From assembly GCA_023313575.1 (NCBI GenBank), contig JAJTTP010000006.1:868001-932000 (forward strand): a stretch of DNA of 64,000 nt. The letters are read 5' to 3'. The notes under the pieces were generated by a model. It saw only the letters and a list, made by a program, of their open reading frames with translations. It was not told where the DNA came from and did not search any database. This document shows, piece after piece, positions 50,164 to 63,597 of the stretch. Every line of letters begins with the position of its first letter. Position 1 is the first letter of the stretch. The position numbers were made by a program, and so were the translations under genes. The stretch is from Eutypella sp. D-1. Lineage: Eukaryota; Ascomycota; Sordariomycetes; Xylariales; Diatrypaceae.

Positions 50164-51058
50164 CTATTCCGGGCTCGTGTCCTTGTTGCTATCATGGTCC
50201 GAACCACCATCGTCATTATCATCTCTGTTCGCGAGCTGCTTTTTCTCCCTCTCCTTGGCTCTCCTTTTGAGTTTCTTCTCCCTGTTAAGCCTCTTCTTCT
50301 TTTCCTTGACATGCTGCTCCTTCTCCACGAGCTTCAGTTTTGAAGCCTCTTCCTGTTCTTTCTTGGCCTTCTCTCGAGTCCGCAGCATAACTCTCCGCTT
50401 CTTCCCTGGTCTTTTCTTTCTATCCGCTAGTCGAGCGATGGCTGCATCTTTTACATGACCCTCTAGCCGTCGTCCGACACTATTGGTGACGGTGATACTC
50501 GTCACTTTCCACGGCTTTTCTAGACCCCATCGCCTTTTTTGGGCATCTTGGAAAAGATAATCCGCGGTGACAGCAGCGGTGCGGAACTCAGTCATTGCAT
50601 TTGGTGTGGGCCCCTCCGCCACATAATATGAAAGGGGTCGTTTGGCGACGACGAAAGATCCCCCGCCGGATTGTTCCGACGCCTCATCCCGCTCAAGAAT
50701 AACCTTGTGCGAGGGGGGCTCGTCCCGGAACAGACGAAAAGAGAAAGCGAGATCTTCAGCAGGATCGGCAGTAGCGCCGTCGGGCTCGTCAGACTCGTTA
50801 CTCTTGTCGGGCTTTTGCCGCGATTGCTGCGCGTCATTGCTCGTATCTGCAAAACTAAAACCCAGGAGATCGGATAGCTGCGTATTTAACTTTTCGCGCA
50901 GTGCAGCGTCTACCTCGCTATCTCGGGCATCATCTTCGTCTGCCGAAGAATCATAGAGATCCTCCCGACGCACACTATTACCATATATATATCAGCCCGA
51001 CGCAGCGCTTACAGATGATCCGAAGCACATACCGTTTTGCATCCGGAAAATCAAACAT
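50164..51058 (-). CDS. DUF2011-type fungal protein of unknown function
   Basis: Exons 51058-51033 and 50974-50164 join in frame (intron 58 nt, donor GTATGT, acceptor AATAG) to encode 278 aa. The short first exon gives MFDFPDAKR, and exon 2 continues VRREDLYDSSADEDD. The body contains FRLFRDEPPSHKVILERDEA, then GGGSFVVAKRPLSYYVAEGP and a central YLFQDAQKRRWGLEKPWKVT. The last third is a highly charged Lys/Arg/Glu coiled-coil with several nuclear/nucleolar-type basic clusters (KKRPGKKRRVM). I match it from memory to the fungal DUF2011 family (PF09428). The basic tail suggests a nuclear or nucleolar protein, but this is inference. The tiny first exon means the true start is easily missed. Confidence 0.85.
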
Positions 51059-53487
51059 TATTCTTAGGAAGAAAAAAAAGCGATGGGTAAGTGATGGCTC
51101 TGATAGCAAGATTGATCAACTTCCCCCCCCTCGAGGTAGGCCGACGGTCGCAAGGCTCAAAATGGTATGAAGGTGAGAATTGACGTCTGATATCGTCCTA
51201 AGAAAGGCATAAGCTTAATCTAAAAAGATTTTTATAGTGTAACTACACTAGAAAACGTAAAACGTGGGTTTGTGTAAGATCTTGTCCACGGGCCCGAGTA
51301 GCATGTATATCAGATTGGCAGGTAGATATGTACGAAGATTAATGGGAGGTGAAGAGTGATAGTGTGCTTATTGGCAGGATCCCAATAATACCAAGTGGTC
51401 ACTGTGATGATAGTAAACACTTAATATTCGTAAAGATCGTCTGCTTAGTTATTATAAAAGGGAAAGAATCTATCTGCTGTGCGATCTATTTTATCTATTG
51501 ATATGCCCAGATGGGCGCGATAGCCTTAGTATTACCGTAAGCGGTAAAGCGTAAAATCGCTGGGAAAACACCCATTCTGGGGAACCATAATAGGCTGGTT
51601 TTAGGCCTTAACCATTAAAAGTAATTATGAGCTGGGCTGATTGGCAAACTTTATTAAAGGCTGGTATGAAGTAAGTTTATCGGTTTACGGAGCCCCACCC
51701 GCCAGCTGGCTTTGAGGCTTTCCTCATCATTCGCTAAGGATTTGCCAGCTGATGTCTTGTCTTCTTCACTAGGTACCTATATACTCACATGCATGTAGTA
51801 GCTACCTCATGTGCTTCGTAGTACAGCTCTTCTGAAGGTTCCTAAAATTCTACACCGTAACAAGTAAGTAACTAAAAACATTCCAATTCTTTACCTACCT
51901 AAGTCAGTATTCTCCTAGAATTTACTCATTTCTTGTAGTCGTATGTGTTTACGTATCATCACTTATTCCTGTCGGTCTAATTGTGTATCTTCGCTCTTGT
52001 CATTTTTATAACTGATCAACTTAATTCCGGTCCTCCTACTACGGCAATACCCATGTACATGCTTATCCATGCACACTCGACAGGATCGTTCAGAAGTGGT
52101 CCAATCCTTCCATGCTACTCTGCGCATCGATGGACCCTCGTGACAGCAGCGTGCCAGCGCGCTCGATGGTATACGTAACTAAGTTATAAGTCGGTCGTGC
52201 GGCACTGAGCAGAAGCTTCCACGGTTTCCTCGGGATTTATACTTATTAGAAGGCATTAACCTATCACATAGCCTACCTAAGTACTTTACTTTACGTTGAT
52301 TGCCATTCCGCAACGTTTCAGCAAGGCAACACTCATCAAGGCAAGCTTGGCTCACGATGAGAAGCGGCCTAGATCACCTCTGTTGTCATGGTTATTTATA
52401 GTGTCCTCACGATATTTACTCCCGGCCTGAATCGGTGAAAACTAGATCATGACCACATCACGCTGCTTTGATAATCGAGCGTTGGGTCACTGGACAGATT
52501 AAATTTGTCCTGTATTGACGAACTCCGCTAAAAAGAGAGTAATAAGAAAAGGGGGGAAACTGAGTAGTAAGGCATACACCGATCAAGGTATTAAAGAAAC
52601 CCTTTTCCTTCGTCCCTTTCTTCCATCCAACCAACCGTCCATCGCCCGTTTGTTGTCCATCCATACCCGACAAATGCTCCCAAGTAAGCAAGTAAGCAAG
52701 CAGTCGTGCCACCCATACATTCCATTCCATCAGACCGTCATTCGTTCCATGCCATGAAAGGTAGATGACAATGGTGAGTAATAAAATAAGAAAAGAAGAA
52801 AGGAAAAAGGAAAAGGGAAAAGGGGGGAAATAATAACAAAATAAGACACAGCATTTCCGTCCCTCGCGTTCCCAACTGATAAACCCCAGATCTCCGAATA
52901 TCCCAAAAGACAGATGGCCGCCCCTTTGTGGTATGTAAAGTCATGCTGTGCGTGCTGCTGTGATGCGGTATCGATCGATCGGTATGGGATATCAAACAAA
53001 CAAATGCCCAGCATCGAATGAGAAGGCCGCCGACTCCGGAATATCTCCCCACGCTTAACTATCACTACCCCCCGCTTGTTCTGCTCATAGCCAAGATATA
53101 TGTGCAACAGCCCCTATTTTCTCCTGTGTATCTTCTGGAATAGAAGACTGGTTCTGGCCCCTCCACTACCATTCGATTTGATGGATCGGGAGTGGGGGAG
53201 ACCTGGCCAAAAACGAGAGCTACCGTGCCCACGAGCAGGGTCACACAGGCAGAGGGAAGCTCCCTTTTCTCCCAAGTCTCTTTCCTTGCTAATTTCCAGC
53301 TGTTGTTGCTTTTCGAGCCTCGTCTTCCACTTATAATGAACGTATGCCAAGATATTATACACGCGACATAGGAAAAAAAAAGAGAGATGGACAAGAAACC
53401 AAGGAAATACATATCGCTGCATGAGCTCAAGTGAGCCCTCCCCCTTCCGCGAACTCCTCTGGAAGACAAGTTCACTCACAAGACGCT
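51059..53487. other. Intergenic region between DUF2011-type and NDT80-type genes
   Basis: 2.4 kb. The right part (about 52.5-53.5 kb) has purine-rich and simple stretches, and minus-strand frames without recognisable domains. It is probably 3' untranslated sequence of the NDT80-type gene. The left part is the promoter of the DUF2011-type gene. Nothing else is supported. Confidence 0.5.
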
Positions 53488-55818
53488 TCACGAGGGGCTC
53501 CAAGAATAATGATTCATGCTAGATCCGTAGCTCACTGTCGACGGGGTGTGCTCGCTCTTTGTCTGCGAGGACAGCGAGTGGCCCGTTTTATAGTGGTCTG
53601 GGAACCCGTACGGTCTGGTCTCGGCGGAACTGCCATTGGTGGCGTAGCTCGAGATGCTGGCGCTCGACTCACCTGCCGTGCTGGTCCCCCAAGAGCTGGA
53701 CGGCGGGTAGTAGTCGCGGGGTGGCGCTTGCGGTGGCTGCCCGTGGTGTCCACTGCCGCTCTCGCTGCTGCTGTTGTACGTCGACGGTGGCACCTCGCTC
53801 GAGCTGTTGTTATTCGCCGACGCGTAACCGCCCGGGGGTCCGTAACGATACTCCGACGTGCTCTCGTTGTTCGTGATCGAGCTTGTACTCGGAATCGACG
53901 AGTGGCTGGCGTGTCGCGGGCTCTTGTTCGGTCGTGGGCTCGGGTCCACGTACCGTGGTATGCTAAGGCTGTGGTCCGGGTTGCTGAGTGCCGTCGTCGA
54001 GACCGAGAGCGGGGGTGGTGCCGAACTCCCCGTCACGTAACCATAATGCGTCCGGACGGGTGGCTGCTGGCTCGGTGGGGGTGGCTGCGATTGTTGCTGC
54101 TGCTGTTGGTGTTGCGATGGCGGTGGTGGCGGCGGTGGGTGCTGGTCGCTCGACACTAACGGTAGCTGCATGGACGGCATGGACGTCTGTATCGACGATA
54201 TGTCCGATGGTTCTGTGGAGTAGCTAGGCCCCCCTGAGAGTGGCAGCTTCTGGTAAGATTCAGCTGGGATGCTTGCAGGTGGGTAACTAGCCGTTGCCGA
54301 CGATGGCACTTGACTCAGGGGTAGCTGTGTGGTCGGCGTCCAAGTGGGATAAGAGCTACAATCCTGTTAGTTCATCTCAGTTCTCTCCTGTCTGATCCCT
54401 CCAAGGTAACGTTTCCTACTCCATACACGACGAATTAGGGGTAAGGGTCAGAGTCCGACATTTCAGATCCCATATACGCCGTCTACTTAGAACCGGTAGG
54501 AAATTGACCTACTTTGACCTCATCGTCATCGGGCTCCCAGGCATCTTTGAAGCGTTGAATGTGAACGCTGTCCTCGGCAACTCAAGATTCATCCCGCGCA
54601 CCTTCGGGTCCTGCGGCTTCACTGCCAAAGACCCGGCAACAATCCCGAGTCCCGTTTCGACAAGTGCCTGTCCCCGAGAGCCGGCGCTCGATCCTAACAG
54701 TGGGATCTCCTTCCTGGCTTGGAAGTTTCGTGGGCTCCGTCCCCTGACCACTATCGGTGCGGTTGTTGATTCTGTCAGGACGACCTTGGACCCGTTTGCC
54801 AATGTTCCCATAACCTTCAGATGCAGAACGAAATGTTGCTGAAGTTCCTTCCGTCTCCCATTGTTGGCAGTCGCGCTACAATAATCGAACTGTCAGCCGA
54901 CCATCGTGAAATTAAACCTTCCAGAGAAGAAGGGGGGGCCTTCTGCATCTATTCCTAAACCTACATTCTGAATTGTAGACGCCGCCACCCGATCGGATAC
55001 ACGGCGTATTCTCCGTCTCCCTCTTGTCCGTCATCTGGAAACGGAATCAAGGGCAGTGGTGGCGGTTCTTGGTCGGCTGTCTGCGGTAACTCAGGAGAGT
55101 TTGGTGGAGGTGTCTTCCAAGGGATGACAATGAGCCGTACTGCGTGCCCATCCACGGATTCGATGGCCGAAATCGTAACCTCGGTGTTATTCACGGGCAC
55201 CGTCTCGCCCGTCTCGGCTAGAATGACGGAGAGCTGGCCCCGCGGCGTGATCAGGGAGCCGCTAATCTGGAATAAGTTCCGTCGGTAGCACGTCAATTCG
55301 GGCTGTAACATTGACCCATCACTCGCATTCGACGGCATCTCGGACAAAAAGAACATCCCGTGTAGCTGAGCTGAGAGCTCGAGCTGCTGCATCCGCCCGT
55401 GTTGATCGACAATGGTATGCTTGTCCTGGGCCCGACGGAAAGAAAGGAGTTTTTGGTCGTGGTTGACCGTCAGTTTCGAACCGTCGTCCCGTAGGTCCTG
55501 GACGATTTCCTGGTAAGGAGGATGGTCATCCTGCTGGTAGGGCCGCTTCAGGCTGGGGTAGCTGTGGTGCTGCGATAAAGGCGGCTGCGGGTGTCTGTCG
55601 AACGACTCGGATCCCTCCTGCGAATACCGATATGGGTACGGATGATCAATACTTGGGTGGCTGCTCCTAGGCCTCGACGAGTGCTGTGAAGACGCCGTCG
55701 AAGGATGCGAAAGTGCTGACAGTGGTACAGATCCGCCATAGCTCGACCAAAGACTCCCATGCGATGGCTCCGACTTCAACTCTGCCATGGTCGCCGTTAG
55801 AGTCGCCGTGGTTGACAT
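53488..55818 (-). CDS. NDT80/PhoG-type (p53-like) transcription factor, VIB-1/XprG-like
   Basis: Exons 55818-54965, 54875-54513 and 54355-53488 join in frame to encode 694 aa (introns 89 and 157 nt). The DNA-binding domain (about residues 110-400) shows KLTVNHDQKLLSFRRAQDKH, then ELTCYRRNLFQISGSLITPR (174-193), ESVDGHAVRLIVIPWKTPPP, and YPIGWRRLQF at the exon 1 end. Exon 2 begins with IATANNGRRKELQQHFVLHL and carries RGRSPRNFQARK (329-340). The C-terminal 300 residues are disordered, rich in Pro/Gln/Ser. In this family XprG controls protease production under starvation, and VIB-1 controls heterokaryon incompatibility and cellulase genes. Which paralog this is remains open. The start at 55818 is the first in-frame ATG; an upstream non-ATG opening leaves room for a further 5' exon. 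Confidence 0.92.
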
Positions 55819-58013
55819 GGGAGCATATCCTTTCAGGCCGGACTTCTGTTTTTCAAAATGATAACCCTCCTCCCTGATCTCCTCGTTAGATCTTGACGTC
55901 GTTTTCGTCGTTGTCGTTGTCAAACTGAATATGTATTGCCTCTCGCCGCTATGCACACTGCACTGTCGCCTAGTAGCTAAGTGTACGGACTAAAGCTGCG
56001 GCAGTAAAAGTCATTGACTGTTAAGATTTTTGTTTTCTTTCGTCGTTTTCTATTCCCTATCTCTCTTTCCTATATGACTCTGATCATGCCTGTCTGTGCC
56101 GATTGGTTGTCGCCTACTTGGTCCACGGGTCCCTGACGAAGAAGAAAAGAACAAGGCAAAAATGAAGCAAAAGTACCGCACCTGAAAAAAGGAAACAGGA
56201 AGACGACGGATGGTGTTGGATTAAAGTAACCGTTGAGGTTGTCAGGCAGGCTTGGGGTTGCAACTGAAAGGGTACTTTATGGGGAAAGGATGGTTTTTTG
56301 TCTCTCTGCGCGGCAAACGTCGCCAGTCGGAGGGGAGTATATACTCAGAACGATTCCGGCAGGGGGCCACACAGCCCACTATGTACTATATCTCCCTTTT
56401 GGGTGATGGACCACACAAGGCGGCCGTGAATGAACGGGGGTGTAGACCGGAGACCCACACCCTAGAGGAGATGGGAAAAAGGGTCAGGGTTCCTTCAAGG
56501 GTTCCTAAGTTTATTCCTTCCCCCCCAGAAGAAGGCTGCGACGGACGAAGATGCTTGTACAGTAGCAGTAGTGGCAGCGGCAGCGGCAGCGGCAGCGAGA
56601 AGGGGGAGGCGACTTTGGGGTCTGGTTCCGGTACAGAATTTTAGTACATCTGCGTGGATCCAAAGACGTTGCATGTAGCCTGACTGGGAAGGAGCCCTGT
56701 GAGGGGAGGGGTGGGCTCTTCTTGTTCTTTTCTGATGGCGATCCAGGTAAGGTTTGGGGGGATACACGGCTATGTCGCAGTAAGTATCTCTATTTCTTTG
56801 CCGCAGCCACTCCTCTTTTGTCAGTATGGATGCCTCGGTACGACGCCGAATAGGAATCTACGGGGTTTCAAGGCCGCCGAGACGTGAACAGCAACAACGA
56901 TGGAAACCCTTTTATATATATCGCCTCCTCTGGTGGTCCAGAATAGCCTTGAAGCGACAGGAAAATGCCAGACAGGGGAGTCACACACGAGGTCTGATCA
57001 ACGAATCTAGTTATCCTCAATGGCCTGTTTTTCTTTTCTTCTCCTCCCCACGTGTTGTCTACAAAAGGAGAGGACAGTGAAGAAGAGTAAAAAATGATAT
57101 TTGAAGAGTGACCTATTTCGCTATCACTTCGGGAAAACGGGGGGGGGGGGGGCGTGGGCGGGAAGGGATGTGTGTGGAGGCAAGGTAGTTAAGTTAGTTG
57201 AGTTGCAAGCCGTCATGTCATGTACATATATCTAAGGCAGGGCCCGCTCCTAGGCCCCCCTACCCTACCTACCTACCCTGGCCTGCCCTACATGATCTTC
57301 CTCGTCTGCCGACTCCTAAATCCACACAAGGGACCTTGGCTCTCTGACCTAGCTAGTCCAGCCTAGCTGGGTAGGTTACCAGGTACCCAACTGGACCATC
57401 GCAGGTGGCTATTTAGTTTACCAGGGGGGAAGACAAGGAAAGGGGAAGGAGAACAAAAGAAAACCCGTAACGGAGTAACTCTGCTTGAGCATCGTAATGC
57501 CGGCAAACCGGAAACCGAGCACGTACAACGGAGGCGAACGACACCGGGCTCCCTTCTCCCCCTTCCAGCAGCAAGAAGTTGAGGGAGAAGAGAAGGAGAA
57601 AAGAAGAACGAAAAGAAGATAGTGATAGAGAGAGAGGCCGGCAAAGCAGGCAATAATCGTCCACGGGCGCACGTACTCCATACGCGGCAACAGAAAGATA
57701 GATAGCAGATGGGAGGGACCATACCTCCTCCCCCGACTAACTAGGCAGGTAGGGCAATTGATCATATGGAGAACATGGGGGTGGCAAGACGCCCTCCACT
57801 CACGAGACGGGAAAAGAAGGGCCGGAAACCCACTTTCTCTCTTCCTCTAACTACTTTACTCTAACTACCTAGGTCATTAATAGTTAACTCATTAACTTTT
57901 CCGCCGGTTTTATCTTGATATTTCAATTTTGTGTTCCCCCCCTCTGTCCCCCCTAGTTCCCGCCAGCCCGCCTTCTAGGTTCACGGATATTTTCGTTATA
58001 GACTACTGTAAGT

Positions 58014-58038
58014 AACTACCTAGACTAGATAGGTAGTT
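58014..58038. repeat. 8-bp inverted repeat AACTACCT / AGGTAGTT
   Basis: The arms 58014-58021 and 58031-58038 are separated by 9 nt. It is another member of the TACCTA/TAGGTA group of short palindromes in the right-hand intergenic region. Confidence 0.6.
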
Positions 58039-59976
58039 GCTTTTAGTTACGTAGCATTGATGGGGTAAGAAGCAGCAGGAACCGCAACACTAAAACAGTA
58101 CCTAGCGAGAGAGTTGAGCCAAGCGTCGTAGGCCCGCCCTCCGCCCCCGAGACGCATGTTCTCTTGCAGCGGCGGCGCGCGGCGCGCGGCGCTGTCAGTT
58201 GCGTAGTCAGTTACTAGCAGCCTGCCTTTTTGGCCCCTATTTACCATGTACCTGCCTACATACATGCCTACGTTAGATAAAATAGCTAGTAAGGCCCTGT
58301 CATTCGGACAGAGACATAGTTGTACCTTGTCCTTCCCTTCCCTGCTCTGCCTTACCCTATCACGTGTATGTATATACCCTCCCCCTGTCGGGCCCTGTGC
58401 CCTGCCCTGCCCTGCCTTGATCAAATATCACTTTAATATCGGCCCTGGCCCCCAAATACGGAACAGAATAAGAGATTCCCCCTCGGCGAGCATGGCGGCG
58501 GCGGCGGCAGCAGCAGCAAGCGATAGCTTGTTTGAGAAGCATGAATTCCGTCCTATCCCCTATACGGCTCCCTCTTTGTGAGCACGCAGTAGAATCCATT
58601 GCTAGTAGACAGATACGGAAGATAAGGGGGTCCATCGACTTATTATACCAATATGGGCTACTTAATGTATGTAGGTTGGTTTTAAGTAGCGTCACAAGTA
58701 CAAGGACAAAGGGGAGAGGGAAAACCGTTGGGCCACCCCGGGGCTGGTGGAGAAAAAAAGACGGACGGAGAGAAGGGCCAAGAAGGGCCGCGCTGACAGG
58801 GGTTCGCTTGTGTTAGTACGTACCCTACGTGCCTAGGTATCTTAGGTCGGGCACAAAGTAAATAAAGGGATGATACTTGGACACTTGATGTATCCTAGCT
58901 ACGAAGTACATAGAGTCGTATACCCGCATCTTGCCTTACCAGTTAAAGAGATCGCAGAGATGGACCGGTTCGGTTTGGCGCTGCTTTAGCTGGTAGTTTA
59001 CGCGGGTTTGCCAATGTGTGAACTATGGATGCCATGTACAAAAGGCCCAGCAGATGACCTACAGGTTACTCTGTAGGCGGGATAAAAACGTTTCATACAT
59101 GTATGTGGTTATAGTAATGCATAGTAAAGCAAAGGAAAGAAATCGGGTCCTTGAGATTGATGAGCTCCGCCGGGATCTAGGCAGTTGGTTACTTTAAAGT
59201 TGACTAGGAGGGTACTTGTAGTTAACCAAGGCGAACTAACCAAAGGGAAAATGTTTCGATGGCGGCAAGCAGACGACGCATGGCGGAATATTTACGAGTG
59301 CGGATGCATGTGGGCACACACAAGCGCGAAGTAAGCTCGCTTGCAGTTTGTGGTCGATCAGGTTTGCTTGTGCCGACGAACCTATACAGGACTACTCAGT
59401 ACCACTGTATGATGATGATACTTACCCCTGTCAGATACAACATCTCTCCCGGGTATCTGGTCTATTTTTCACAAAGCTGAATGAACATCATAGTAGATCA
59501 ATGCATCTAGACAAGCTTGATATCAAACGAACAGCATCGCAGCTAGCCATCCAGTGAGGTGGGCGGGTCCTGAAGCAATATACACAGTAAGATAGGCCCG
59601 ATCACCGTATTTACTTCCTACGCGGAGTCTGGTACAGAGCCGGGTGGCATATATGTGACCAAGTTCCGAGGTTGGAGGGCACATCCAAGCTGAAATCAAG
59701 CAATTTGGGGCTGGTGTCTCGGCTGCTCAGCCCGGAACAGAAATCACGCTGCCACTCATGTAGGTAATATATATAATATACTTATGTATATAGATAGTAG
59801 CATCATCTTTAACAATGAGAGAAGAAAAGTAACCTTATGTTGCCTTGCGCGGGAACCGCAGCATCTGCATCCCAATTTTTAATACAATGCCTGGTTAGTT
59901 CGATAGGCACATTCATCGCATGCATTGTGAACTACTAGCTACACATGTTCTTTTGTTCCACGAACATATGAACCGT

Positions 59977-59988
59977 CTACCTAGGTAG
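59977..59988. repeat. 12-bp palindrome CTACCTAGGTAG
   Basis: A perfect self-complementary 12-mer, identical to the one at 63586-63597 and contained in the 18-bp palindrome at 38020-38037. Confidence 0.8.
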
Positions 59989-62900
59989 GTATATTCCTGG
60001 GCCATATAGATCTATTGAACTTACCTACCGGACTGCCTGGTGTCTGGTGACCGGATATATACTTACCTTCCCGTCTGCCCAGGGTACGTAGTAGCTAAAC
60101 GATTCCGCAAGACAGATCCATCTGGGGACGTTTTTTTAGTAAAAAAAGCATTGGAAAAGCTACATGTTGCGCCATGGCCACATTCCCGATTCGGATGAAG
60201 TGTGGGTGGGAAAATCCCTGACGGGGAGACCCACCAACCGGATAGACTTCATGACAGGGGCCCGGAGCGGAAGCCGGCTACCTTATTAAAGGGAGGAAAA
60301 GCAGGCAGCTACTCAGTCCGTGGTAAAAGAAGTTAACTACTACAAACTACACTAATCCCAAGGAGGACCGCCTGTCTCTCGCGTAGTAATTGACAGACGA
60401 GTTTACCTGCTCCGCCGTCCGCAAGGAGAGCAGAGTAGTAGAACAGAGTACGTATATATATCCCTCAGAAGCAGGGTGTATATGCACGGCACTGCAGCCA
60501 CAACAACAGGCAGAAATCGGTAGCGTGACTCTTCAAAAAGCTGTGTGTAGCCACACACACTTGTTACTATCTAGGTAGTTATGTAAAAGGCGCCACCCGT
60601 GATTGGGCCAAAGGTCATTGGGTGCTTGAAAGGGGGGGAGGGGTTTATGGGAAATCGACTCGTTTTCGCATTTACTTAGAAGAGAGGCATCCATGCCGAC
60701 ACTGGGTACTTGACTAACATATTGGGCAAGCTGCTGCTCAACTACTGTCTATTCACATCCCCTTTGGCATCTTGGCAGCCTTTTCACGCCGGAGGCCCTC
60801 TCTTCTTCCAAGATGGGACGCTTGTTGGGTAGAATACAGAAAAGCCAGCCGTGTACTGTGAGCACCGCCAGCAAATACGAGACATAGAGCAAGGAAGGCT
60901 CTGGGCACCGCGCAGCCTGGTAAAGGAGCTGCTGGCCTGTCGCCACCTCACCTTCCTGTCGAAAAGGGGGCAATCGCGGACCGCGAGGCAGGCATATCGC
61001 ACATATACGCAGCGCCGTGATGTATTTATTACTGTAATGATAAATGAGGTCCCGCTTCCATGTGAAAAGGTCACCCACTCTCCAAAATAGATGCCGCTGT
61101 CCTTGGCGCGCGAGGTGACACCAGCAGCCTGCCCGCCAGGTGATTGGTCTTTTGATCGAGCTGAGGAGCCCGTCCTCGTTGCAGTTAGGTAGGTGATACA
61201 AGAGAAAGTCGTTCTCGTATGCAAGTACTACTAGTGCGCCTGGGGTTTGTTCCCGAATATGGATATGTACGGCTTATACTTGGATGGGTGTACCTAGGTC
61301 TAGATTTATCTACCTCTTTTTTTTGGGATGACGACGGTTTCTTGCTTCTGGTGCAACGTATTTTTGTGTCCGGAGCTATCATAGGTCAGAAAAGACAGAG
61401 GAAATAAAAATTCGATCTCCTTGGCGGCCAATCCGGTCAGCTCATTGGTGATAAAATGCGTCAGCACTCATGGGGCGTGGAGGAGATATCAACGAAGCGA
61501 CAAGGCGAAGGAGGGTAGATCAGAAGGAATGGCGATTGCTCGCGGCGCCTGCGAAGAACGGCTAGGCGGGATTTTTATTTCGCGCAGCAGAACTTACGTC
61601 AGAGAGACATGCATAGGAGGATTGCCAATGGGATAATTAGGGCCTTCGATTAGGGCCTGGACAAAGGAAACTTTCCCAATGACTTTCCCAATACTCTTCC
61701 CTTTCCTCTTCCCTAATGATCGACGAGGTCATGCCTACATTGAGTGTTTCAACGAATAGAGAGATTGACAGGCCAAGACACGCGGGCATACATGTTCAGA
61801 TCGGGATAGCATGTCCAACTCCATGATAGGATGGACATGTGGAAGGACAGAGGCTGTAGCTGATTGGACGGGATAGAATGTGATCAAGAGAAGCTGGCAA
61901 GGGAGCCTGGGAGCCGTGTCGGCCCCACAACCGTTGAACGCATGGGGTGTACGGGTATTTAGACCGGGAATACTTCGTACATACCTAGGCCAACCCTCGC
62001 CTACTTATATACTTAGGTATGTAAGATGTCCAGGTGCTCAGGTCGAATTCAGATGCCCCGCCGGTTCTGCATCACTAGATGCTACTTAATAGTGAGTGCA
62101 TGGATCTATATAGATGTACATAGCAAGTTTGGTCAGCGATTTCTAAAAGAAGAAATCGATATATTCATAGATGTCCTCCTCCCAAGCTCCTTAGCTGCAA
62201 GCGGCATAGTAAGGCAACGAAAGGGGAGTTGGGGAGATGAGTTTGAATCAACGATCGGCCTAGGGAAATGCGATGATGCTTCCTTCCGCTTCCCTCACGA
62301 CTAAATGTGCATTCGGTACCGGTCAGAGAGCGAGACAAAAGACCAGCCTTGGAGATAGACGACTGGTCATCTACAAATGATGAACAAAGTAAAGTACGGC
62401 ACAGGGAGGAGGAGTTTCAAGGTTGAGGGGTTATTGTCTGGATTGAAGGATGATGTTGTTCTAAGTTGTCTCTGATGATAATTCTGTGGGGGGGGGGGGC
62501 CTGTAAACCCGAAATTAACCCTCCCCAAGCCGCCAAAAAAGAAGCGCCGCGCACCAGTCCCGGTACCCAGCGAGACCCACTGACCCATTTAACAGGGCTA
62601 TATTACGGAGTATTATTCAAGATAAATCTTTATGTGTAGCATCTAGGTACTCCCACGTACACCCATTTCCATTATCTTCCCAGGGTTTACTTAGGTGACC
62701 TGACCTGTGCCTTGAAACACTGGAGAGCCGGGAGAGGACGGCTTTAACAATACCCTAGCAGTCCCTCGGTAGGCCTCTACCAAGATACATACTAAGTATG
62801 TATGGGTTTTTGGCGCACAGATGCTATTCTTGCTAGTACTGGCCAGGTGACTGAAGTAAGAATCAACTGCCCATATGGTATACAACTAGACCACGTGCAG

Positions 62901-63585
62901 AATGGAATGCTATGTACAATGGTCTACAACTCCTAATGTGCCTTCTGACATACCTGCCATAGGAGGTAGGTACATAGGAAAACATCTATTAGATTTACGC
63001 GCAGCTTAGCGGCTCAAGTTGAATGTCGACCAACATGTAACAGCTGGTACTAGTAGCTTGGGACATCGTGAGAGATATAGCCTCGTACTAAGAGAGGTGA
63101 CGAGGCTCCTTGCTACTATTGAAGTACGACGGGAACATAGGAAGCTGTTGCTTATTATGTAGAGACCTGCCTGATATAATTAGATACGTAGTAGAAGTAG
63201 ATGACCGTAAGCGGCTTCTCTTGCTTTCTTGTGGGCAACCTGTCAAGTTGATTTTATACATTATTGTACTCGTATTTGTGTTCATTGCACTCTTCAATGT
63301 CTATCCACCTAGAAGGGTATGTACCTGGTGACTATATAAGTAGACATTCATCTAGGTAGGCCCGACCCCAACCCCGTACAGGAGTGAGTTTCCTACCTGG
63401 GTATATTGTACCGTATATAGGTATGTCTTCACGCACATACTACTGCGCAAAGTAGAGGCTGATACGCAGGTGGCCGACGCAGTGTGGGAGGGCAAAATAA
63501 CCGAACAAGAAGCGCAGCAGCAGCAAGCTACAGGGCGTTTAAAGATCAACAGGCAACACGAGGTTAGTGAACTAATTATATGTAC

Positions 63586-63597
63586 CTACCTAGGTAG
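63586..63597. repeat. 12-bp palindrome CTACCTAGGTAG
   Basis: A second exact copy of the 12-bp palindrome found at 59977-59988. A partial copy (GTACCTAGGTAA) follows about 25 nt later. Confidence 0.8.

Noticed and set aside
52500..53475. Minus-strand frames of 100-136 codons downstream of the NDT80-type gene
   Set aside because: They are low-complexity, Phe/Leu/Ser-rich products of purine-rich tracts, probably 3' untranslated sequence. No domain was recognised.
53431..54159. 242-codon plus-strand open frame
   Set aside because: It lies antisense to the low-complexity Ser/Pro/Gln C-terminal exon of the NDT80-type gene. Its Arg/Val-rich content is what that repeat composition gives on the other strand.
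60749..61224. Two overlapping minus-strand frames of about 150 codons
   Set aside because: Both overlap on the same strand in different frames, with no domain, and the plus strand is partly open too. They look like chance frames.
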